Positions 49,457-59,900 of a stretch of 64,000 nt of DNA are shown in pieces (position 1 is the first letter of the stretch; each line of letters opens with the position of its first letter). The translations under genes and the position numbers were made by a program. The notes beneath the pieces were generated by a model, which was not told the origin of the DNA, searched no databases, and worked only from the letters and a program-made list of their open reading frames with translations. Source of the stretch: Duganella qianjiadongensis (GTDB lineage Bacteria > Pseudomonadota > Gammaproteobacteria > Burkholderiales > Burkholderiaceae_D); NCBI RefSeq assembly GCF_009857915.1, contig NZ_WWCM01000004.1:186001-250000 (forward strand), in the 5' to 3' direction.

Positions 49457-50677
49457 ATGAATCCCATCGTACTGGCCATACCGGTTTTTATGCTCACCAT
49501 CGTGCTGGAAGCATGGATAGCACACCGCCGCGGGCTGGCCGTGTACGATGCTGCCGACGCGCTCACCAGCCTGCATCTGGGCGTGGTCAGCCAGGTCATC
49601 GGCGTGCTGGTGCGCCTCGCCATGTTCGGCATCTACAGCGCCGTGTACCAGCAATGGCGCTGCACCACCCTGCCCGAAGACAGCCTGTGGGTCTGGCTGG
49701 GCGCACTGGTGGCCTACGATTTCTGCTACTACTGGGCGCACCGCATGGGCCACGAAGTCAGTGTGCTGTGGGCTGCGCACGAAGTGCATCACTCGTCCGA
49801 GTATTACAACCTGTCCACCGCGCTGCGCCAGACCTCCAGCGGCTGGCTGCTGGGCTGGGTGTTCTATCTGCCCATGGCGCTGGCCGGCGTCTCGCCCAAA
49901 ATCATGGCGGTAGTGGCCATGATAGACCTGCTCTACCAGTACTGGGTGCACACCGAGCTGGTGGGCCGGCTGGGCTGGCTGGACCGGGTGTTCGTCACGC
50001 CGTCCAACCACCGCGTCCACCACGGCCAGAACGACTATTGCATAGACCGCAATTACGGCGGTATCTTCATCCTGTTCGACCGCCTGTTCGGCACCTTCGC
50101 CGACGAGCGCGATGACGAGCCTATCCGCTATGGCGTGCGTACGCCGCTGCGCAGCCTCAATCCCGCCTGGGCCAATCTGCACTACTACGCTGCGCTGTGG
50201 CAGACGACGGGACAGGTGAGCGGCTGGCGCCGCAAGCTGCAGGTATGGTTAGGTGCACCGGGCGCATGGACCGGCCAGCCGCTGGGCCACTTCGACCCTG
50301 CCAGCTTCCAGTACTACCGCCCGGATACGCCTGCCGGTGCGCAGCTGTATGCCATGTTCCAGTTCGCTTTGCTGGTGCCCTGCGTTTCCCATTTCCTCGC
50401 GCTGGCGCCCGCGCTGGCCACCCTGCCGCTGCTGGCCTATGGCGCCTTCATCGTCGCCAGCACGCTGTCGCTAGGCTTGCTGCTGGAAGGCCGGCCATGG
50501 GTAGGCCGCATCGAACAGCTGCGCGCACTCGGCGCCGCCTTTGCCTTTGCGCTGCTGCCCCACTGGTTCGGCTACTCCGCCCCTCCGATAATAAAACTGG
50601 CGACACTGATCGCCATGGTAATCGCCGTAAGCTGCCTTGAAAAAATCATAAAAACGACACAATGGAGACCCACATGA
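49457..50677 (+). CDS. Fatty acid hydroxylase / sterol desaturase family membrane protein
   Basis: A 406-residue integral membrane protein. The di-iron His boxes are visible: HRMGH (after YYWA), HEVHH in WAAHEVHHSSEYYN, and HRVHHG in TPSNHRVHHGQND, preceded by WVHTELVG. They fit the HxxxH...HxxHH...HxxHH arrangement of the FA_hydroxylase superfamily. The N-terminal half has about five membrane helices, and a C-terminal hydrophobic region adds more, as in alkylglycerol-monooxygenase-like relatives. It should use oxygen to hydroxylate a lipid tail. Its stop overlaps the next TonB receptor start (ATGA), so the two are translated together. Substrate unknown. Confidence 0.9.
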   Translation: MNPIVLAIPVFMLTIVLEAWIAHRRGLAVYDAADALTSLHLGVVSQVIGVLVRLAMFGIYSAVYQQWRCTTLPEDSLWVWLGALVAYDFCYYWAHRMGHEVSVLWAAHEVHHSSEYYNLSTALRQTSSGWLLGWVFYLPMALAGVSPKIMAVVAMIDLLYQYWVHTELVGRLGWLDRVFVTPSNHRVHHGQNDYCIDRNYGGIFILFDRLFGTFADERDDEPIRYGVRTPLRSLNPAWANLHYYAALWQTTGQVSGWRRKLQVWLGAPGAWTGQPLGHFDPASFQYYRPDTPAGAQLYAMFQFALLVPCVSHFLALAPALATLPLLAYGAFIVASTLSLGLLLEGRPWVGRIEQLRALGAAFAFALLPHWFGYSAPPIIKLATLIAMVIAVSCLEKIIKTTQWRPT

Positions 50678-53079
50678 GCAAGCCGAATCGCACCATCCTT
50701 TCCGCCAGCCTGGCCGCCGCGTTTTCCGCATATCTGGTCCCGCCGGCCTGGGCCGCCGACGACATCCAGTCGGTGGTAGTGACGGCGCAATCGCGCAAAC
50801 AGCTGGTGCAGGATGTGCCCATGACCATGGCCGTGCTGACCAGCAAGGACATCGATGCAGTGGGCGCCAAGGATCTGGCCGACCTGAATGGCTACATCCC
50901 CGGCCTGTCGGTCGACGCCACCGAACCAACCCAGCCCTCGTTCGGCATCCGCGGCGTGCAGGCAGCCGATTTCGGCATCGCCACCGATTCGCCGGTCGGC
51001 ATCTATGTCGATGGCGTCTACACCGGCAAGACCGGCGGCGCGCTGATGAACTTCATCGATGTGCAGCGTATCGAAGTCGTCAAAGGCCCGCAAGGCACGC
51101 TGTTCGGCCGCAACAGCGCGGCCGGTGCCATTGCCATTACCGCCAATGAACCGGGCAAGGAACTCGATGCCGCCGGCCACCTCAAGCTGGGCAAATTCGG
51201 CCGCGCCAATGCCGACGTGATGATGAACCTGCCGATCAGCGACACGCTGGCCGCACGCATCGTGGCAGTGCGCTCGGGTAGCGAAGGCTGGGCCGATAAC
51301 ACCACCACCGGCAAGAAATCGGGCGGCGACAAGGACTGGGCCACCCGCATCACGCTGCGCAAGGACTTCGACGCAGCCAAAGTGGTGTTCGGCTGGGAGC
51401 ATGAAAACATGGAGCAGTATGGCCGTCCCGCATTCGGCGTACTGAAAGACCCGCGCCTGCCGCTGAACGGCTATCGCGGTGTGTACGATGCCACCTACAC
51501 CGCCAATTTCGTCGATCCGTTCACGGCCAAGCTGGAAAACGACCAGCCGGGTACCGAGGGCCGCCTGTTCGATGGCGCCACGCTGCGCATCGAAGCCCCG
51601 CTGGGCGGCATGACCTTTAACGCCACCAGCGCCTACCGCCGCTTCAATACTCATAACCTGACCGATAACGACGGTACGGCCCGCCCCACCCTGCAGCTGA
51701 CCACGCAGGATGCCAAGCAGGCACGCAGCTTCCAGCAGGAGTTCAAGCTGTCCGGCAAGACCGAGCAGCTGGACTGGATCGCCGGCCTGAGCTTCTACAA
51801 CAACAACGAACATCAGGATGCCGGTGCCTATGTCTCCACCGGTACGCTCGACACGCTGAGCCAGTTCGCCGGTGGCCAGCCCAACTTTGCCATGCTGTTC
51901 GGCGGGCTGGGCGCGGCCGGCCTGCCCGGCATAAACAGCAGCACCATGTTCAGCTGGGACGAAACCCACTACAGCGACGTGCATACCCGCTCCTCGTCGG
52001 TGTATGCCGACACCATCTGGCACCTGTCGCCGCAGACCAACGCGACCGCCGGTCTGCGCTACACCCGCGACAGCAAGCAGATGACCTGGTTCGTGCCGCG
52101 CCGCGTCTCGCCCCAGCTCGATAACTTCCTGAATGCCTACGGTCCGCTGGCGGGACTGAATGCCGCCGCCTTCCCCGATAACGTTATCTTCGCAACCGCA
52201 GCCCAGCTGGCGGCCACGCCGGTTAGCCGCAGCAAGGACTGGACCGACTTTAGCCCCCGTCTGGTGCTCGACCATAAGCTCGACAAGGACACCCTGCTGT
52301 TTACCTCGCTGGCACGCGGCTATCAGGCTGGCGGCTTCAACATCTTCACGCCGCCCAATCCCGCTTCCGCCACCAGCACCGGCCAGGACCCCAGCTTCGC
52401 ACCGGAAAAAATGACCAACTTCGAAGCAGGTGTGAAAATGGGCCTGCCGCAGTACCGTGCCACCGTCAACGCCTCGCTGTTTGCCTATAAGTTCAAGAAC
52501 CTGCAGGACGTGCAGCTGTACAGCGTGGGCACGCTGCCCACCTATAATGTGGTAGCCAGCGACCAGAAAGCACAAGGGCTGGATCTCGATGCGCGCATCC
52601 GCCTGTCGCCGCGCATCACCCTGTTCGGCGGCATGGAATACATCGACCAGACCTACACCCGCTACCAGCGTCTCGACGCCAGCGGCAAGGTGACGCTCGA
52701 TCTGGGCGGCCAGCCGGTCGGCACGCCGCGCCTGACGGCCATGGGCGGCATCAACGTCAACTGGGAAGCCTACGAGGGCCGCAGCAGCATCAACTTCCAG
52801 GGCACCCATGCCAGCGCCCAGCGCTGCAACAGCGATACGGCGCGGCTCAACTGCCTGAGCACGGCGCAGCTGAAAACCGGCAGCGCCACCAGCAAGTTCG
52901 ATCTGCGCATGGCCTGGGATAGCCCCAGCTCGCGCTACGGCGTAGCGCTGCTGGTCAATAATGTGTTCGACCAGCGCTATATCCAGAGCCTGGGTGGCCA
53001 GACCGAGCAGTATGGCGCACCCTATGCCTACCTCACCCCGCCGCGCAGCATTGCGGTGGAATTCCGCGCCAGCCTCTAG
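50674..53079 (+). CDS. TonB-dependent receptor coupled to a hydroxylase-type enzyme
   Basis: An 801-residue receptor. The ATG at 50674 was chosen because GGAG lies seven bases upstream and the signal peptide then starts MSKPNRTILSASLAAAFSAY (cleaved near AWA-ADD). The TonB box is IQSVVVTAQ, and the plug contains DLNGYIPGLSV, FGIRGV and VVKGPQGTLFGRNSAAGAI. That wording is typical of the sphingomonad-type receptors used for hydrophobic or aromatic compounds and some siderophores. The barrel ends SIAVEFRASL. The coupled hydroxylase and downstream S12 hydrolase suggest uptake of an amphipathic or ester/amide-containing compound; this is inference. Confidence 0.92.
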   Translation: MSKPNRTILSASLAAAFSAYLVPPAWAADDIQSVVVTAQSRKQLVQDVPMTMAVLTSKDIDAVGAKDLADLNGYIPGLSVDATEPTQPSFGIRGVQAADFGIATDSPVGIYVDGVYTGKTGGALMNFIDVQRIEVVKGPQGTLFGRNSAAGAIAITANEPGKELDAAGHLKLGKFGRANADVMMNLPISDTLAARIVAVRSGSEGWADNTTTGKKSGGDKDWATRITLRKDFDAAKVVFGWEHENMEQYGRPAFGVLKDPRLPLNGYRGVYDATYTANFVDPFTAKLENDQPGTEGRLFDGATLRIEAPLGGMTFNATSAYRRFNTHNLTDNDGTARPTLQLTTQDAKQARSFQQEFKLSGKTEQLDWIAGLSFYNNNEHQDAGAYVSTGTLDTLSQFAGGQPNFAMLFGGLGAAGLPGINSSTMFSWDETHYSDVHTRSSSVYADTIWHLSPQTNATAGLRYTRDSKQMTWFVPRRVSPQLDNFLNAYGPLAGLNAAAFPDNVIFATAAQLAATPVSRSKDWTDFSPRLVLDHKLDKDTLLFTSLARGYQAGGFNIFTPPNPASATSTGQDPSFAPEKMTNFEAGVKMGLPQYRATVNASLFAYKFKNLQDVQLYSVGTLPTYNVVASDQKAQGLDLDARIRLSPRITLFGGMEYIDQTYTRYQRLDASGKVTLDLGGQPVGTPRLTAMGGINVNWEAYEGRSSINFQGTHASAQRCNSDTARLNCLSTAQLKTGSATSKFDLRMAWDSPSSRYGVALLVNNVFDQRYIQSLGGQTEQYGAPYAYLTPPRSIAVEFRASL

Positions 53080-53096
53080 TTTCACCCTCACTGCCC

Positions 53097-54524
53097 ATGC
53101 CGAACAAGCTCCTGAAAACCACTGCCATTGCCGCCCTCCTGCTGGTGGGCGGCGCCAGTGCCGCACTGGCACTGCAACCGCCCGAACTGCTCAGGGTAGG
53201 CGCCAATTACAGCGCCAAAATCGTCTGCTCCAATGTGTTCATCGCGGGGCGCGACGCTCAGGCAGTACTGGCCGACGATGTGCAGGCACCGGGCCACCCG
53301 CTGCTCAAATTCCTGCGCATCAAGGTGGACCAAAATAAGCAGACCGTCAGCGCCAGCTTATTCGGTCTGTTCGGCGGCGGGCTGGCCGTCTACCGGCCCG
53401 GCACCGGCTGTGCCGTGGTGCCGGATGGCGCTGTGGAACAGGCGCGCCGCTACCAGTTCCAGCCGGCAGAAATACGTCCGGGCGCCGTCGATGCACCGTG
53501 GCCGGAAGGCCACGAGTTCGATTTCGCGCTGCTGCCGCTGGCGCCCCTGTCCCAGCCCGAACTGACGGGCCCGGGCATGCGCGCCGTAGTCGTGATCCAC
53601 AAAGGCCAACTGGTCGGTTCGGCCTATGCCGACGGCTACAACTACGCCACGCCGCTGCTGGGCTGGTCGATGACCAAGACCGTTACGGCAGCGCTGATCG
53701 GCATGCTGGTCAAGGATGGCAAGCTATCGCTGGCGCAGAGCGGTTTCTGGAACGCGCCGCAGGACCCGCGTCAGGCCATTACACTGAGCCAGCTGATGTC
53801 CATGAGCAGCGGCCTGGAATATAACGAAGGCTATGGCGACGTGTCCGACGTGACCCGCATGCTGTATCTGGAGCCGGACATGGCCAGCTACACGGCCAGC
53901 AAGCCGCTGATCCATGCACCGGGCAGCCACTGGAACTATTCGAGCGGCACCACGGTAGTACTGTCGCGCATACTGCAGCGTGCTGCGGCCGGCACGGGCA
54001 GCGCTACCGATGCCAGCATTCTGGCGATCGCACATGAGCGCCTGTTCACGCCGCTGGGCATGCGCAGCGCCGTGCTGGAAGCTGATGCACGCGGCAATCT
54101 GGTCGGTTCCAGCTATATGTATGCCAGCGCGCAGGACTGGGCCCGTTTCGGCCAGTTCCTGCTGCAGGATGGGGTATGGAATGGCCAGCGTCTGCTGCCC
54201 GAGGGCTATGTCAGCCAGATGCAGCAAGTCGCGCCGGCCTCGGGCGGCCAGTACGGCCAGGGGCAGCTCTGGCGCTGGGGGCCCTCCGGCGCCAGCGCTG
54301 CTGGCGGCAATCCGGACGCGCCCTTCCATCTTCCGGCTGATACCTACTGGATGGAAGGCCACGACGGCCAGAGCGTCACCATCATCCCTTCACAGCAACT
54401 GGTGGTAGTGCGCCTGGGGCTGACACCTTCCTCCCTGCACTACCAGCCACAGGCGCTGGTGGCGGCCATCATCAAGGCCCTGCCGGCCGTTTCGCTGCGC
54501 GACAAGGCGCCCGCACGGCCATAG
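53097..54524 (+). CDS. Exported serine hydrolase of the beta-lactamase/S12 family
   Basis: A 475-residue protein 17 bp after the receptor gene. The signal peptide is MPNKLLKTTAIAALLLVGGA with likely cleavage near ALA-LQP. The catalytic Ser and Lys are in GWSMTKTV, the Tyr is in WNYSSGT (the place of Tyr-x-Asn), and the third box is EGHDGQSV where KTG stands in beta-lactamases. This set is that of 6-aminohexanoate-dimer hydrolase-like and esterase-like members, not of true class C beta-lactamases. It would cleave an ester or amide in the periplasm, possibly of the ligand taken up by the coupled receptor. Confidence 0.9.
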   Translation: MPNKLLKTTAIAALLLVGGASAALALQPPELLRVGANYSAKIVCSNVFIAGRDAQAVLADDVQAPGHPLLKFLRIKVDQNKQTVSASLFGLFGGGLAVYRPGTGCAVVPDGAVEQARRYQFQPAEIRPGAVDAPWPEGHEFDFALLPLAPLSQPELTGPGMRAVVVIHKGQLVGSAYADGYNYATPLLGWSMTKTVTAALIGMLVKDGKLSLAQSGFWNAPQDPRQAITLSQLMSMSSGLEYNEGYGDVSDVTRMLYLEPDMASYTASKPLIHAPGSHWNYSSGTTVVLSRILQRAAAGTGSATDASILAIAHERLFTPLGMRSAVLEADARGNLVGSSYMYASAQDWARFGQFLLQDGVWNGQRLLPEGYVSQMQQVAPASGGQYGQGQLWRWGPSGASAAGGNPDAPFHLPADTYWMEGHDGQSVTIIPSQQLVVVRLGLTPSSLHYQPQALVAAIIKALPAVSLRDKAPARP

Positions 54525-54861
54525 CGTGGCCAATTACAACGCTTGAGATTGCGCCGCCGCAACACAGCTTTGCTGCGGCGCCACAAGGCCGCCCCCGTGT
54601 TCAGCCGCATGGACATAGCGCATCGTGCCGCCCAGCTGCGCGCATGTAGCCCTAGAAAAGTAGGACGCCAGAGGCAAGTTCAAGGCAGTTTGAATCAGCA
54701 GCGCCAGAGCCCCGCCCGGGCAAGGCGGAATCACGGTTTTCCATGTTGCGCCGCACAGAATCAGGCCCGCAGAATAAGTTGAATCTGACATGCATTAATG
54801 TTGCAACCCCGGTAAAGCCGGTGTATCTTTTATCAACGACAACGCATAACAGGGGACGCTC
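54525..54861. other. Intergenic region with one hairpin, no gene seen
   Basis: A 337-bp gap. The only structure noticed is a GC-rich hairpin (54551-54562 with 54570-54581, GCGCCGCCGCAA/TTGCTGCGGCGC) with no U-run after it on the plus strand. It may be a weak end signal for the S12 hydrolase operon. No tRNA, riboswitch or convincing small ORF was seen. AGGGGA upstream of 54862 serves the next gene. Confidence 0.5.
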
Positions 54862-55437
54862 ATGGAATTCCTCATTCTGGGCCTGATGATGTTTCTTGGC
54901 CTCCATTCGACCCGCATCTTTGCAGACGGCTGGCGCTCCTCGCTGCGCGCCAATATCGGCGAACCACGCTGGAAATGCATCTACGGTCTGGGCTCGATTG
55001 CGGGCTTTGCCACCTTCCTGCGCGGCTTCTTCGAAGCTGGCCGCGATCCCGAAGTCCTGTGGGTGCCGCCATCGTATATGCACCACGTCGCAGCCGTGCT
55101 GATGATGCTGTCCTTCATCCTGCTGACGGCAGCCTACATCCCTCACAACAGCATCAAGGCCAGACTGCATCACCCGATGACGCTGGGCGTGATGGTCTGG
55201 GCTATCGCCCACCTGCTGACCAATGGCCAGCTGCATGAAGTCATTCTGTTCGGCAGCTTCCTCGTTTGGTCGGTCATGCTGCTGCGTTCGGCCATCCAGC
55301 GCGATGCCGCAGCAGGCGTCAGCTATCCGGCCGGCAGCACGGGCGCCACAGTCACTACCGTACTGCTGGGCGGCTTCCTCGCGCTGGCCTTCGGCCACTG
55401 GATCCATCAGGCGCTGATCGGCGTGAAGCCGTTCTGA
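54862..55437 (+). CDS. NnrU-family integral membrane protein
   Basis: A 191-residue protein with about five hydrophobic helices (MEFLILGLMMFLGLHS, YGLGSIAGFATFL, VAAVLMMLSFILLTAAYIP, MVWAIAHLLTNG, VTTVLLGGFLALAFGHWIH). The motifs GLHSTRIF, HHPMTLGVMVWAIAHLL and NGQ are those of NnrU, first found in denitrification loci and related to isoprenoid-ring methyltransferase-like membrane proteins. AGGGGA precedes the ATG. No nitrate or nitrite genes are nearby, so its role here is unknown. It is convergent with the small gene at 55472. Confidence 0.9.
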   Translation: MEFLILGLMMFLGLHSTRIFADGWRSSLRANIGEPRWKCIYGLGSIAGFATFLRGFFEAGRDPEVLWVPPSYMHHVAAVLMMLSFILLTAAYIPHNSIKARLHHPMTLGVMVWAIAHLLTNGQLHEVILFGSFLVWSVMLLRSAIQRDAAAGVSYPAGSTGATVTTVLLGGFLALAFGHWIHQALIGVKPF

Positions 55438-55471
55438 TTGCCGGTTGTCTGATTACCCTGCCCGGCCCGTT

Positions 55472-55939
55472 CTAGCGGCACTTGCCCCGCAAGGCCGCCG
55501 CTACTACCCACGGTAGCGAAAACGGGCCCACCACGCCGAACGGACCGATATAGGCGGGCTGCAGTTTGAGCGCGTCGTCATGCAGACAATCGGGCACCTT
55601 GGCCTGATTGAAGGCCGTCGTCATTCTGTCCTGTACCGTCACCGTCGCCGCCCCATAGGCCGCGGCATTGCGCACAGCCAGCGCCTGCGGATGCGGGTCT
55701 TCCGCTACCGTGTCGCGCACCGCTTTGCGTATCAGTTCATCCGACAATACCGGCGCGGCGCCGAGATCCGCTGTGAGCAGCAGTTCGGCCGCAGCCTGCG
55801 GCTGCCGCGGCATATCGGCGCCGGCAGTCGCAGGCGCCTGCGCACTATTCTGCGCCTGCACCGGGCCCGCTGCAACGGCAACCGTCAGCAGCCAGGCCAG
55901 CTGCCCTGCCAGACCACCCTTCGCAGTTTCTCTACTCAT
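55472..55939 (-). CDS. Small exported hypothetical protein
   Basis: A 155-residue protein with a signal peptide (cleaved near VQA-QNS). An Ala/Pro/Gln-rich linker follows, then a C-terminal region with two cysteines (DCLHDDALK, RGKCR) that could form a disulfide, and FGVVGPFSLPWVVAAALR at the end. I do not recognise the family. Its start overlaps the stop of the diguanylate cyclase gene (ATGA), so it is the last gene of the efflux-cyclase operon and is likely translated with it. The pair of cysteines and the export signal point to the periplasm. Confidence 0.75.
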   Translation of the reverse strand: MSRETAKGGLAGQLAWLLTVAVAAGPVQAQNSAQAPATAGADMPRQPQAAAELLLTADLGAAPVLSDELIRKAVRDTVAEDPHPQALAVRNAAAYGAATVTVQDRMTTAFNQAKVPDCLHDDALKLQPAYIGPFGVVGPFSLPWVVAAALRGKCR

Positions 55940-56964
55940 GCTATCCCCTTAGGCGGCGCAACCCGCACGGTATTGCGCCCATCTTCCTTGGCCCGGTACA
56001 GCATCTGGTCGGCCTGCTCCAGCCAGTCTTTAGGCGAGCTGCGCTTATCCATCAGCGCCACGCCTATCGAAACGGTGACGGGCCGCTGTTCCAGCAACTG
56101 CGCCAGCGACACCGCCATGCGCAGATTTTCCGCCAGCCGCTCGGCCGCTTCCAGCTCGGCACCGCTGGCGATGATGGCAAACTCCTCGCCGCCATAGCGG
56201 AAAATGCGGTCGGAGGCGCGCGTGTGCTGGCGCAGCACAGTGCACAGCCGCACCAGCACGGCGTCGCCCACGGCATGGCCGTATTCATCGTTAATCGACT
56301 TGAAATGATCGATATCGAGCAGCAGCAGACAGGTATCGAGATGCGGCCGGCGCTCGTCGGCATAGTCGCCCAGTTTGCGGTCCAGCGCGCGCCGGTTCAG
56401 CACACCGGTGAGAAAATCGCGCTCCACTTCCGTATGCAGGGCACGCGTCTGCAGGCCGGTGCGGTCGGCAAAAATATAGGCAAACAGATTCACCAGCCCT
56501 AAGGTCACCACGATGGTGAGCAGATTGAGCGTAGCCAGCTGGCGGCTCAGGATCAGCACCAGCGCCGCCATTGCCACTGCGTTGATCGCCAGCGCCATGC
56601 GCGGACGCAGGATGAAATAGGCGGCGATAGTGGTCGGATAGACCCAGTACACCATGGCGACTCCGCGCAGATATACCGTGGCCAGCATACCGGCCGAATA
56701 GAATAGCGTGACCAGCAGGCCCGCTACGCGGTGCCGTCCGGTGCGCAGCACATGCACGATCACGGCGATGAAAGCCACCACCAGCGACAGGTCCACGCCG
56801 GCCGACAGCCAGCTGCCTTCCCACAGCCGGAACAGGGCAAACGGCAACACACTGGCAATACTGACCATGCACAGCAGGATCAGTATCACTTCCTCCAGAC
56901 TACGTTTCTGTCTCCCCTGCAGCCAGCTCAGGGAACCGGCTGCCGCTTTTATCTGTTCTACCAT
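55936..56964 (-). CDS. Membrane diguanylate cyclase (GGDEF)
   Basis: A 342-residue protein starting at the ATG ending at 56964, which is 10 bp after the RND gene; a start 39 bp upstream would overlap it. Five or six membrane helices (about 25-175) lack a recognised sensor fold. The GGDEF domain (about 185-340) contains DIDHFKSINDEYGHAVGD and the active site GGEEF, with an RxxD inhibitory site (RASD) five residues before it, so it should make c-di-GMP and be product-inhibited. It follows an RND efflux pump gene on the same transcript, an uncommon arrangement. Confidence 0.93.
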   Translation of the reverse strand: MVEQIKAAAGSLSWLQGRQKRSLEEVILILLCMVSIASVLPFALFRLWEGSWLSAGVDLSLVVAFIAVIVHVLRTGRHRVAGLLVTLFYSAGMLATVYLRGVAMVYWVYPTTIAAYFILRPRMALAINAVAMAALVLILSRQLATLNLLTIVVTLGLVNLFAYIFADRTGLQTRALHTEVERDFLTGVLNRRALDRKLGDYADERRPHLDTCLLLLDIDHFKSINDEYGHAVGDAVLVRLCTVLRQHTRASDRIFRYGGEEFAIIASGAELEAAERLAENLRMAVSLAQLLEQRPVTVSIGVALMDKRSSPKDWLEQADQMLYRAKEDGRNTVRVAPPKGIA

Positions 56965-56974
56965 CGTTTCTATC

Positions 56975-59900
56975 TCACACCGCCGGCTCCGCTGCATGGC
57001 CATGGCCCGCCGCCTGCGCCTGCGGATCGGCCTTGTGCTGGCCGGACAGGAACAGATACATGGCAGGCACCACGAACAGGGTGAACAGCGTGCCGATCGA
57101 CAGGCCGGTGAAGATCACCAGACCCATGGCATGGCGGCCTGCCGCCCCCGCGCCCGATGCAATCACCAGTGGCACCACGCCGAACACCATGGCAGCAGTG
57201 GTCATCAGGATAGGCCGCAGACGGGTGGCCGCCGCTTCTTCGATGGCTTCGCGCTTGCTCTTGCCTGCCGCGCGCAGGTGGTTGGCCACCTCCACGATCA
57301 GAATACCATGTTTGGATATCAGCCCCATCAGGGTTACCAGCCCCACCTGCGTGTAGATGTTGATGGAGGCGAAGCCGAGGAAGATGAAGGTCATCGCCCC
57401 GAACAGCGCCATCGGCACCGAGAACAGAATCACGATAGGGTCGCGGAAGCTCTCGAACTGGGCCGCCAGCGCGAGGAACACGATGATCACGGCAAAGGCC
57501 ATGGTCATCATGAAGCCGCCCGACTCGCTCATGAACTGGCGCGACGAGCCCGAATAGTCCACCGTATAGCCCGACGGCGCCACTTCTTTCACCGTGTTGC
57601 GCAGGTATTCGAGTATTTCGCCCTGCGATGCGCCCGATACGCCGGAAATCGTGGCCGAATTGAGCTGCTGGAAGCGGGTGACCGATTCCGGCTGCACCGA
57701 GTACTTGATGGTGGCGACCGTCGAGGCAGGAATCATGCTGCCGTTAGGCGCTCTGATATAAAAATTCAGCACGTCGTCGGGATTGAGCCGGTCGACCTGC
57801 TGCACTTGCGGGATCACCTTGTAGGAGCGGCCCGAAATCGAGAAGTAGTTGACATAGCCGCCGCCCAGCGCTGCGCCCATGGCATTGCCGAAGTCCTGCT
57901 GGGTCAGACCCAGCGTGGCCAGTTTTTCGCGGTCCACTTCCACCCTTGCCTGTGGCGCATCGATTTTCAGGTCGACGTCGGCGAAGTAGAATTTATTGTC
58001 CTTTTGCGCCTTGGCCAGCACGGCCTGCGCCACCGCGTTCAGGTTCTCGAACGGTTCGGTGGTGGTAATCACGAACTGCACAGGCAGGCCCGAACTGCCG
58101 GGCAGCGGCGGGAACTGGAAGGCCGCCACGCGGCCACCGGCCACGCTATTCCATTTATGCTGGAGATCCTGCTGGATTTCGTGGGCCGAACGGCTACGCT
58201 TGTCCCACGACTTGAACAGCACGCCGCCGATGCCGGAATTGGTGGTCGGCACGCCGGTAATCTGGAACATCTGCTCGTATTCGGGCAGTTCGTGGGCAAT
58301 CTCGAAAATCTGCTTGGCGTAGGCCTGCATCTGGTCCGAGGTGGCCGTGGGCGCGCCCACGACCTGCGACAGCACGATGCCCTGATCTTCTTCCGGCGCC
58401 AGCTCCGACTGAGACATCTTGAACATCAGCGCCAGCAGCAGGCTCAGGATCACGCCCAGCACGATCAGCACAGGCCAGGTATTGAGCAGGCTATGCAGCA
58501 GGCGCAGATAGCCGTGGTGCACCTTGTCGAACACCCGGTCGATGGCTTTGACGAACTTGCCCTCGTCCTGCTTGGGATCGAAGAAGTGGCCGCACATCAT
58601 GGGCGACAGCGTCAGCGCCACGATGCCCGACACGGCTACCGCACCGGCCAGCGTGAAGGCAAATTCGGTAAACAGCGCGCCCGTCAGGCCGCCCTGGAAG
58701 CCGATCGGCACGTACACCGCCACCAGCACCACCGTCATGGCCAGAATCGGGCTGCCCAGTTCGCGCGCCGCGATGATGGCGGCATCGAAGGGTTTCATGC
58801 CCTGCTTCATGTGGCGGTCCACATTCTCCACCACGATGATGGCGTCGTCGACCACCAGACCGATGGCCAGCACGATGGCCAGCAGGGTCAGCAGATTGAT
58901 CGAATAGCCGAGCAGCAGCATCACGAAGAAGGTGCCGATCAGCGACAGCGGCATGGCGATCACCGGCACGATCACGGCGCGCAGGCTGCCGAGGAACAGA
59001 TAGATCACAATCGTCACAATCACCAGTGCTTCCACCAGCGTCTTCACCACTTCGTCGATGGAGGTGTTGATGAACTCCGTCGAGTCGTAGACGATTTCAC
59101 CCGTCAGGCCGTTGGGCAGCTGCTCCTTGATGGCGGGGAAAGCCTGACGCACGCGCTTGGCCACGTCGAGAATATTGGCTTCCGGTGCCACCTTGATACC
59201 GATGAAGACGGAACGCACGCCGCTGAACGCTACGTTGAAATCGTAGTTTTCCGAGCCCAGCGTCACCGTCGCGATATCTTCCAGATGGACGATGGCGCCG
59301 CCCGCCTGCTTGATGGCCAGCGCCTTGAACTCCTCCACCGTGTGCAGATCGGTACCGGCCGTCAGCGGCACGGTGACCATCTGGCCCTTGCTGGCGCCCA
59401 GCCCCGTCAGGTAGTTATTCTGCGCCAGCGCCACACTGACATCGGCTGCCGTCACGCCATGCGCCGCCATCTTGCCGGCGTCCAGCCATGCGCGCAGGGC
59501 GAACTGGCGCGCGCCCAGCAGCTCGGCGGTCTGCACGCCCTGGATGGAATCGAGCTTGGGCTTGACCACGCGGGCCAGAAAGTCCGTCACATTATTGGTC
59601 GGCAGCGTATCGCTGTAGAAGCCCATATACATGGCGTCGGTGGTCTGGCCCATCTGCACCGTCAGCACCGGCTGCTGCGCCTGTTGCGGCAGCTGGTTGC
59701 GCACCGAATTCACCTGGGTGGTGATTTCCGTCAGCGCGCGGTTGGAATCGTAGTTCAGCCGCAGCGTGGCGGTAATCACCGAAACGCCGCTATTGCTGGA
59801 CGAGGACAGATAATCGATGCCCTGCGCCTGCGCAATGGCCGATTCCAGCGGCTGGGTGATAAAGCCCGCCACCGTGGCCGCATCGGCGCCATAGTAGGTG

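Noticed and set aside
53097..54524. Class C beta-lactamase (AmpC)
   Set aside because: The Tyr box is YSS not YxN and the third box is HDG not KTG, which points to the NylB/esterase-like branch.
54551..54581. Rho-independent terminator after the S12 hydrolase gene
   Set aside because: The stem is strong, but no U-run follows on the plus strand, so it was recorded only as a hairpin.
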